DNA from: JABDPF01 sp036351575
GTDB taxonomy: Bacteria; Pseudomonadota; Gammaproteobacteria; Xanthomonadales; SZUA-36
Assembly: GCA_036351575.1 (NCBI GenBank)
Contig: JAZBPJ010000088.1
Span: forward strand, 1-18,268
Length of the DNA: 18,268 nt
Reading direction: 5' to 3'
Under the pieces are notes generated by a model that was not told the origin of the DNA, did no database searches, and saw nothing but the letters and a program-made list of their open reading frames with translations. The position numbers and the translations under genes were made by a program. Shown one piece after another: positions 14,244 through 18,268 of this stretch; position 1 is the stretch's first letter, and each line of letters opens with the position of its first letter.

Positions 14244-14645
14244 CTACTTCGGGTTTCTGCCCAGTTCGTGGTCGAACTCGAATTCTTTCGACGTGACGTA
14301 AGCTTCCATCTTTTCCAGGCGGCGGTTCAGCTCCCGAAAGCGGTGCCTCAGCGAGCCGAACACGTCGGCCGGCGCCTGGTTTACCCCCTGCCAGAATTCT
14401 TCCTGTTCCTTGGTCTCGTACAGGTCGGCGGGCTTGACGGGAAGCACCAGGGCCAGCACGAAATAGGAGACCAGCATGAAGGCGGTCAGCGGCGGAAACA
14501 GCGTCAGCAGCGCAATGACCAGCCGCGTACCCTTGCGGTTGAAGCCGGCGTACTCGGCGATGCCGGAGCACACACCGGCCACCATGGCGTCGTGCTTGTT
14601 GCGGTACAGCCGGTGCGGGTTCTGTCGCTTGTAGAAACCGTTCAT
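14244..14645 (-). CDS. pspC: Phage shock protein C
   Basis: A 133-residue inner-membrane protein that, with PspB, senses envelope stress and relieves PspA inhibition of PspF in enteric bacteria. The PspC domain covers about residues 12-75: RLYRNKHDAMVAGVCSGIAEYAG, a possible re-entrant hydrophobic stretch, then a membrane helix (LTAFMLVSYFVLALVLPV). The C-terminal half is charged and helical (RHRFRELNRRLEKMEAYV), suggesting a coiled coil. The frame is open 29 codons further upstream inside pspB; the ATG at 14645 overlaps the pspB stop (ATGA) and is preceded by GGAG, and the family starts here. Confidence 0.93.
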   Translation of the reverse strand: MNGFYKRQNPHRLYRNKHDAMVAGVCSGIAEYAGFNRKGTRLVIALLTLFPPLTAFMLVSYFVLALVLPVKPADLYETKEQEEFWQGVNQAPADVFGSLRHRFRELNRRLEKMEAYVTSKEFEFDHELGRNPK

Positions 14646-14860
14646 GAGCCGCGTCTCCAGTTCGGCGATTCGATATCCAGGATGCGCTCGAGCGTGTTGA
14701 TGCGCTCTTCCATCCGGTTGGCGGACTCCCACACCTCGCTGAGCATCTTCTCATCCTCGGCGGACAGCCCCTTTGACGTTTTCCACTTGGTCACGTAGTG
14801 AAAAATGATCCAAAGCGGAAAGCAGACCGTTAACAATAGAATAGGAACGAGCTCGCTCAT
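14642..14860 (-). CDS. pspB: Phage shock protein B
   Basis: A 72-residue inner-membrane protein of usual PspB length. One N-terminal membrane helix (LVPILLLTVCFPLWIIFHYV, residues 4-23) is followed by a helical cytoplasmic part with leucine-zipper-like spacing (SEVWESANRMEERINTLERI). It acts with PspC to signal membrane damage. GGGAGA precedes the ATG by about six bases. It overlaps the pspA stop by one base (TGATG) and pspC by four. Confidence 0.94.
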   Translation of the reverse strand: MSELVPILLLTVCFPLWIIFHYVTKWKTSKGLSAEDEKMLSEVWESANRMEERINTLERILDIESPNWRRGS

Positions 14861-15537
14861 CAGCTATCTCCCTTCTTTTCTTCATTCAGCCGGGACTTCA
14901 GTTCGGACAGTTCCGCTTCCACGTTCTCGTCGCCTTCCAGGTTTTCGATCTCTTCCGCCAGGCTGGCGCCGCGGCCCATGGAAACGGCCTCGGCTTCCGA
15001 CTCTACGCGGTCGATGCGGCGCTCGGCGTTCTCGAAGCGGAACAGCATCTCGTCCAGCCGGTCGCTGTGAATGTGCTTGCGCGCCGACAGCTGCGATGTC
15101 GCCGTTTTGTGCCGCAGAACGATGCTGCGCTGCCGGGTCTTGGCGTCATTGAGCTTGTTCTGCAGCTGCGTGATGTCGGAATTGAACTTCTCCAGCTGGC
15201 CGTCGAGGCTTTCCATCTCGGCGTTCATCCGTTCGACCTGCTCGGCAATGGCTCGTCTTTCCACCAGCGCAGCGCGCGCCAGGTCTTCACGGTCGCGCTT
15301 GACGGCGAGTTCCGCCCTGCGGTTCCATTCTTCCTGCTCGTTTTCGAGATGCGCGATGTGGCGGCCGAGTTCCTTGCGGTCCGCGATGCACTTGGCGGCC
15401 GCGGAACGGATCTCGACCAGCGTGTCTTCCATCTCCTGGACCATCAGGCGAATGATTTTTTCCGGATCCTCCGCCTTTTCGAGCACAGCGTTGATGTTCG
15501 CGTTAACGATGTCGCTGAATCGTGAAAAAATACCCAT
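14860..15537 (-). CDS. pspA: Phage shock protein A
   Basis: A 225-residue PspA/IM30 (ESCRT-III-like) protein, almost wholly alpha-helical coiled coil. An amphipathic N-terminal helix (MGIFSRFSDIVNANINAVLE) that binds stressed membranes is followed by the conserved EDPEKIIRLMVQEMEDTL. It supports membrane integrity and in enteric bacteria also binds and inhibits the activator PspF. It is first in the operon, with AAGGAA before the ATG at 15537 and a sigma-54-type promoter 28 bases further up. The divergently placed neighbour is an FKBP gene, not pspF as in E. coli. Confidence 0.96.
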   Translation of the reverse strand: MGIFSRFSDIVNANINAVLEKAEDPEKIIRLMVQEMEDTLVEIRSAAAKCIADRKELGRHIAHLENEQEEWNRRAELAVKRDREDLARAALVERRAIAEQVERMNAEMESLDGQLEKFNSDITQLQNKLNDAKTRQRSIVLRHKTATSQLSARKHIHSDRLDEMLFRFENAERRIDRVESEAEAVSMGRGASLAEEIENLEGDENVEAELSELKSRLNEEKKGDS

Positions 15538-15575
15538 GGTTCCTTGCTCCTGCTTGAAGTTTTCTGCCTAAGGGT

Positions 15576-15593
15576 AAGCAGGATTCATGCCAG
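15576..15593 (-). promoter_or_regulatory. Sigma-54 (RpoN) promoter of the psp operon
   Basis: The minus strand reads CTGGCATGAATCCTGCTT, with GG (15591-15590) and GC (15579-15578) separated by exactly ten bases. It matches the -24/-12 consensus TGGCACGR-N3-TTGCW at all fixed positions but two. Start predicted near 15566, leaving 28 bases before the pspA ATG. This agrees with the known RpoN/PspF control of psp genes. Confidence 0.85.
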
Positions 15594-15600
15594 CGCACAT

Positions 15601-15650
15601 TTGAATCGCAACTATATGAATAATATATGAAAATATTTATTCTTGGCGGC
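15601..15650 (-). promoter_or_regulatory. AT-rich upstream region of the psp promoter with a phased direct repeat
   Basis: A sharply AT-rich stretch upstream of the sigma-54 promoter contains TATATGAA twice (15613-15620 and 15624-15631), spaced by 11 bp, about one helical turn. It stands where enhancer sites (PspF) and an IHF bend site would be expected. No perfect IHF consensus was found, so the role is inferred. Confidence 0.4.
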
Positions 15651-15764
15651 ACGGGCCGAAAGCGCCATTTTTTTGTTGGCGAATTCAACCAAAACATGGT
15701 GGAAACCTCGGTGACAAATTGTGGTCTACGCAGTTGCGCTGTTGCCTGGCGGTCTCACATCTTC

Positions 15765-15794
15765 GTGACATGTCGGTTGAGGCTACTGTAAAAT
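15765..15794 (+). promoter_or_regulatory. Candidate sigma-70 promoter of the FKBP gene
   Basis: GTGACA (15765-15770) and TAAAAT (15789-15794) each match five of six consensus bases and are 18 bp apart. The start would be near 15801, with a 55-base leader containing AGGAGG (15841-15846). Confidence 0.6.
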
Positions 15795-15855
15795 GCGGCG
15801 TTTGTACTCTCGGCATTCGTGCCGGAACCGTTTTTGGAGCAGGAGGAAATACCTG

Positions 15856-16533
15856 ATGCGATCGATTTTCGCGATCATCATCCTGGTGCTGCTGGCGAAC
15901 GTTGCCCTGGCCCAGGGAATGGAAACTGAAAAAGACAAGCTCAGCTACTCTGTTGGCTGGGATATTGGTAATGACATCAAGCGTCGCGGCGCCGAATTCA
16001 ACGTGGAATCGGTCATCGCTGCGATTCGTGACTCGGTCGCCGAGCGTGACCCGCAGGTTCCGCCGGAAGAGATGGTCACGTTGCTGACGAATCTGCAGGA
16101 AAAGGTCCGCCAGGAGCAGGCCGAGGCATTCCAGAAGCTGGCCGATGACAACCAGGCGGCCGCCAACGAATTTCTCGAGAAGAACAAGACCAAGAACGGT
16201 ATCGTCGTTCTGCCCAGCGGGGTCCAGTACCGGATCATCGAAGAGGGTGAAGGCGCCCGTCCCGGCCTGGAAGATACCGTGAAAGTTCATTACCGCGGTT
16301 CCAAGATCAGCGGCCATGAGTTCGACAGTTCCTTCGCCCGCGGCGTTCCGGAAGAGTTCCCGGTGAACACCGTGCTGCGCGGCTGGCAGGAAGTGCTGCC
16401 CTTGATGAAGACCGGTGCAACCTGGCAGATCTTCGTTCCGCCGGAGTTGGCCTTCGGCGCCCGCGGCAACCCGCCGGTCGGCCCGAACGAAGCCTTGATG
16501 TTCGATCTCAAGCTGGTCGAAATCATCGAGTAA
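15856..16533 (+). CDS. Periplasmic FKBP-type peptidyl-prolyl isomerase (FkpA/Mip-like)
   Basis: A 225-residue protein with a signal peptide (MRSIFAIIILVLLANVALA, cut before QG at about 19/20). A helical FKBP N-terminal dimerisation domain (about 25-115, with EKDKLSYSVGWDIGNDIKRR) leads into the FKBP catalytic domain (about 118-225). The latter has VKVHYRG, FDSSF, VLRGWQEVLPLMKTGATWQI and FVPPELAFGARG, with the active-site aromatic and Asp positions kept. It speeds proline isomerisation and likely helps envelope proteins fold. The frame opens 21 codons earlier, but those codons overlap the promoter and leader; AGGAGG nine bases before the ATG at 15856 and the signal peptide decide this start. 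It is divergent from psp and ends in a strong terminator. Confidence 0.93.
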   Translation: MRSIFAIIILVLLANVALAQGMETEKDKLSYSVGWDIGNDIKRRGAEFNVESVIAAIRDSVAERDPQVPPEEMVTLLTNLQEKVRQEQAEAFQKLADDNQAAANEFLEKNKTKNGIVVLPSGVQYRIIEEGEGARPGLEDTVKVHYRGSKISGHEFDSSFARGVPEEFPVNTVLRGWQEVLPLMKTGATWQIFVPPELAFGARGNPPVGPNEALMFDLKLVEIIE

Positions 16534-16545
16534 GAACCCGTTTAT

Positions 16546-16573
16546 GACGGGGCCGTCCACGGCCCCGTCTTTT
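16546..16573 (+). terminator. Intrinsic terminator after the FKBP gene
   Basis: A perfect 10-bp stem (GACGGGGCCG 16546-16555, CGGCCCCGTC 16560-16569) with a TCCA loop and TTTT (16570-16573), 13 bp past the stop codon. It also rules out the ATG at 16544 as the start of the next gene. Confidence 0.92.
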
Positions 16574-16591
16574 CACGTTCCGCAAATTCGT

Positions 16592-17212
16592 ATGAGCTCC
16601 TGGCGCAAACTGCTGCTGGACGCCGTCGCTCCGTTCGACTCCGGCGTCCGCGGCCTTAACGTGTACGGCACCGGGCCGGATCCGGCAATGACCCGGCCTC
16701 GCAGGACGGCAGCCGTCCTGGTGCCCGTGCTCGACCTGCCGGAGCTGGAAATCGTCCTCACCGTTCGGGCGGATCACCTGGTGCAGCATTCGGGACAGGT
16801 GGCGTTTCCCGGAGGCGGTTCCGAGGAGACCGACGATTCGGCGGTCGAAACGGCGCTGCGCGAGGCCGAGGAAGAGACCGGGCTGCCGCGTTCCGCAGTC
16901 CGCCCGATCGGCTTTCTCGACCGGCTGGACACCATTTCCGATTACCGCGTATTGCCGGTCGTATCTCTGGTGGAGCCGCCCGTTGTATGGAAGCCCGACC
17001 ACAACGAGGTTGCCGAGGTGTTCACGGTTCCGGCCTCCGTGGTGTTTGACCGGAAGAATTACGACTCCGAGATTCTTGAACGGCATGGCCAGGTCCATCG
17101 CATCTGGATCCTGCATTGGGAAGGGAGGAAGATTTGGGGTATCACGGCCGCCATATTGATGAACCTCGTAATACGCCTGGAGGAAGCCCGTGAAAGACAG
17201 CATTCTGCTTAG
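16592..17212 (+). CDS. nudL: Nudix hydrolase, CoA pyrophosphatase (NudL/UPF0035 type)
   Basis: A 206-residue Nudix enzyme predicted to split coenzyme A or its thioesters into 3',5'-ADP and phosphopantetheine. The UPF0035 signature of CoA diphosphatases is present (LTVRADHLVQHSGQVAFPGG). It runs into the Nudix box GSEETDDSAVETAL then REAEEETGL, where the metal-binding Glu residues are kept. The frame opens at an ATG at 16544, but that codon lies against the terminator of the FKBP gene; the ATG at 16592 starts the usual N-terminus (SSWRKLLLDA), although no clear Shine-Dalgarno sequence precedes it. It overlaps the sulfurtransferase gene by 23 bp, so both are likely co-transcribed. No promoter was identified in the short gap. 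Confidence 0.88.
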   Translation: MSSWRKLLLDAVAPFDSGVRGLNVYGTGPDPAMTRPRRTAAVLVPVLDLPELEIVLTVRADHLVQHSGQVAFPGGGSEETDDSAVETALREAEEETGLPRSAVRPIGFLDRLDTISDYRVLPVVSLVEPPVVWKPDHNEVAEVFTVPASVVFDRKNYDSEILERHGQVHRIWILHWEGRKIWGITAAILMNLVIRLEEARERQHSA

Positions 17213-18035
17213 CGCCAAAGCGCTTGCCAGCAGGCTGGGCGACAGCGATTTGGTCGTGGTCGATTGCCGGTTTGACCTGGAGAACACCGAAGCAGGCAAA
17301 GCCCTGTGGCTCGAGGGTCATATTCCGGGTGCGCGCTATGCGCACCTCGACAACGACCTGTCATCACCGATTGAACCGCACACGGGCCGCCACCCTCTGC
17401 CGATCACTGAAAATTTTGCACGATTCCTGTCGCGGATCGGCTGGCAGGAAGGCCGGCTGCTGGTCGCCTATGATGACGGCCCCGGTGCGATCGCATCGCG
17501 CCTGTGGTGGCTGATGCGCTTTTACGGCAAGCCTGCGGCCCTGCTGGACGGCGGCTTCGAAGCCTGGAGAAAATCCGGTTTCGATATCGAGAGCGGCGAA
17601 GTGGAAACCGCCGCTGCGCCGCTTCCATCACTGACGCCCAACCAGGGCATGATGGTCGAGACCCGGGACCTCGAATCCTCGCTGCAGGACGTGGTCCTCG
17701 TCGATGCACGGACTTCAGAGCGGTTTCGCGGCGAGGTCGAGCCTTTGGATACCCGGGCAGGACATATTCCGGGTGCCGTGAGCTACCCGTTTGGCCGTAA
17801 CCTGGAACTCAATGGCCGTTTTCGGCCGGCCGATGAACTCAGGGAAGATATAGAGGATTTCCTGGGCGGCGCGCCCATCGATGCCGTCGTGCATTCCTGC
17901 GGATCCGGCGTATCGGCTTGCCACAACCTGTTCGCGATGGAGTTGGCCGGGCTGCCCGGCAGCCGCCTGTACGCCGGTTCCTGGAGCGAGTGGATCCGCG
18001 ATCCGCAGCGCCCCATCGCCACCGGCACAAAATAA
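17190..18035 (+). CDS. sseA: Rhodanese-type sulfurtransferase (SseA / 3-mercaptopyruvate sulfurtransferase)
   Basis: A 281-residue protein of two rhodanese domains (about 1-130 and 150-281), the usual SseA length. The first lacks the catalytic Cys; the second has the active-site loop CGSGVSACH, close to the CGSGVTA typical of mercaptopyruvate sulfurtransferases rather than the CRKGVT of thiosulfate rhodaneses. VDARTSERFRGEVEPLDTRAGHIPGA is characteristic of the family. It moves sulfur from 3-mercaptopyruvate to a thiophilic acceptor in the cytoplasm. The GTG at 17190 is preceded by GGAGG and lies inside the end of the Nudix gene. It converges with the arsenite transporter gene, whose stop is 37 bp away, with no strong hairpin between. 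Confidence 0.92.
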   Translation: MKDSILLSAKALASRLGDSDLVVVDCRFDLENTEAGKALWLEGHIPGARYAHLDNDLSSPIEPHTGRHPLPITENFARFLSRIGWQEGRLLVAYDDGPGAIASRLWWLMRFYGKPAALLDGGFEAWRKSGFDIESGEVETAAAPLPSLTPNQGMMVETRDLESSLQDVVLVDARTSERFRGEVEPLDTRAGHIPGAVSYPFGRNLELNGRFRPADELREDIEDFLGGAPIDAVVHSCGSGVSACHNLFAMELAGLPGSRLYAGSWSEWIRDPQRPIATGTK

Positions 18036-18072
18036 GTTATTCGCAAGAAAACCTGAACTACTTGAAGCGGGC

Positions 18073-18268
18073 CTATGGACCGGCCTCGTACCAGCCCTTG
18101 CTGCGGTTGACGATCCAGACCACGGACAGCATGACGGGCACTTCCACCAGTACGCCCACCACCGTGGCCAGGGCGGCGCCGGACTGCAGGCCGAACAGGC
18201 TGATGGCGGCGGCCACCGCCAGCTCGAAAAAATTGCTGGCCCCGATCAGGGCGGACGGGGCCGCCACG
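18073..18268 (-). CDS. acr3: ACR3-type arsenite efflux transporter, C-terminal part
   Basis: The last 64-65 residues of a membrane protein that continues past the right edge. IGASNFFELAVAAAISLFG and ATVVGVLVEVPVMLSVV, ending VNRSKGWYE, are strongly characteristic of the ACR3 family, which exports arsenite using the membrane potential. Two membrane helices are visible. It ends with TAG at 18073-18075. Whether it sits in an ars operon (arsR, arsC) cannot be seen from here. Confidence 0.88.
   Translation of the reverse strand, partial: VAAPSALIGASNFFELAVAAAISLFGLQSGAALATVVGVLVEVPVMLSVVWIVNRSKGWYEAGP

Noticed and set aside
15658..15685. Hairpin CGCCA...TGGCG with a T-rich loop as terminator
   Set aside because: The T-run is in the loop rather than after the stem, and no gene ends there.

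Overview
The window is high-GC DNA with dense, mostly short-spaced genes and looks like the chromosome of a free-living gammaproteobacterium. The evidence is a full pspABC operon behind a sigma-54-type promoter, an MFS transporter gene directly upstream of ssb (an order known from Pseudomonas and relatives), IspB, and the family level of most proteins. The genus cannot be read from this sequence. I found no insertion sequence, prophage, CRISPR array, tRNA or rRNA.

Layout. (1) 1-4166: the end of an unidentified plus-strand gene, then on the minus strand a polytopic TPR membrane protein resembling TMTC/GT-C glycosyltransferases and a diverged EF-G-like GTPase. (2) 4167-4801: a 635-bp intergenic region without a supportable protein gene. 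It holds a candidate FNR/Anr-type promoter for the EF-G-like gene, a nested hairpin in that gene's leader, an intrinsic terminator on the plus strand with no visible gene in front of it, and a large U-tailed hairpin on the minus strand. (3) 4802-6337: cyclophilin (ppiB) convergent with octaprenyl diphosphate synthase (ispB). (4) 6443-13936: an MFS transporter, ssb, then rmlB-rmlA-rmlC-rmlD-manC and a DUF1684 protein, all on the plus strand with very small gaps or overlaps from ssb onward. The operon supplies dTDP-L-rhamnose and GDP-mannose, so it probably feeds O-antigen or exopolysaccharide synthesis, although no glycosyltransferase or flippase gene is in view. (5) 14006-15537: pspA-pspB-pspC on the minus strand with an excellent sigma-54 promoter and no adjacent pspF, followed by an unlisted 37-codon gene with a strong ribosome binding site and one predicted membrane segment. 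(6) 15856-18035: a periplasmic FKBP isomerase with its own promoter and terminator, then a Nudix CoA diphosphatase overlapping a SseA-type sulfurtransferase. (7) 18073-18268: the C-terminus of an ACR3 arsenite efflux transporter entering from the right edge.

Much of the window concerns the cell envelope: sugar-nucleotide supply, a lipid carrier for quinones (IspB), the Psp membrane-stress response, a periplasmic folding catalyst and a possible membrane glycosyltransferase. No new defence or mobile system is visible. The most interesting signals are regulatory or small: the oxygen-responsive-looking promoter of the EF-G paralogue, whose GTPase motifs are altered; the two orphan RNA-terminator structures; and the small membrane protein beside psp.
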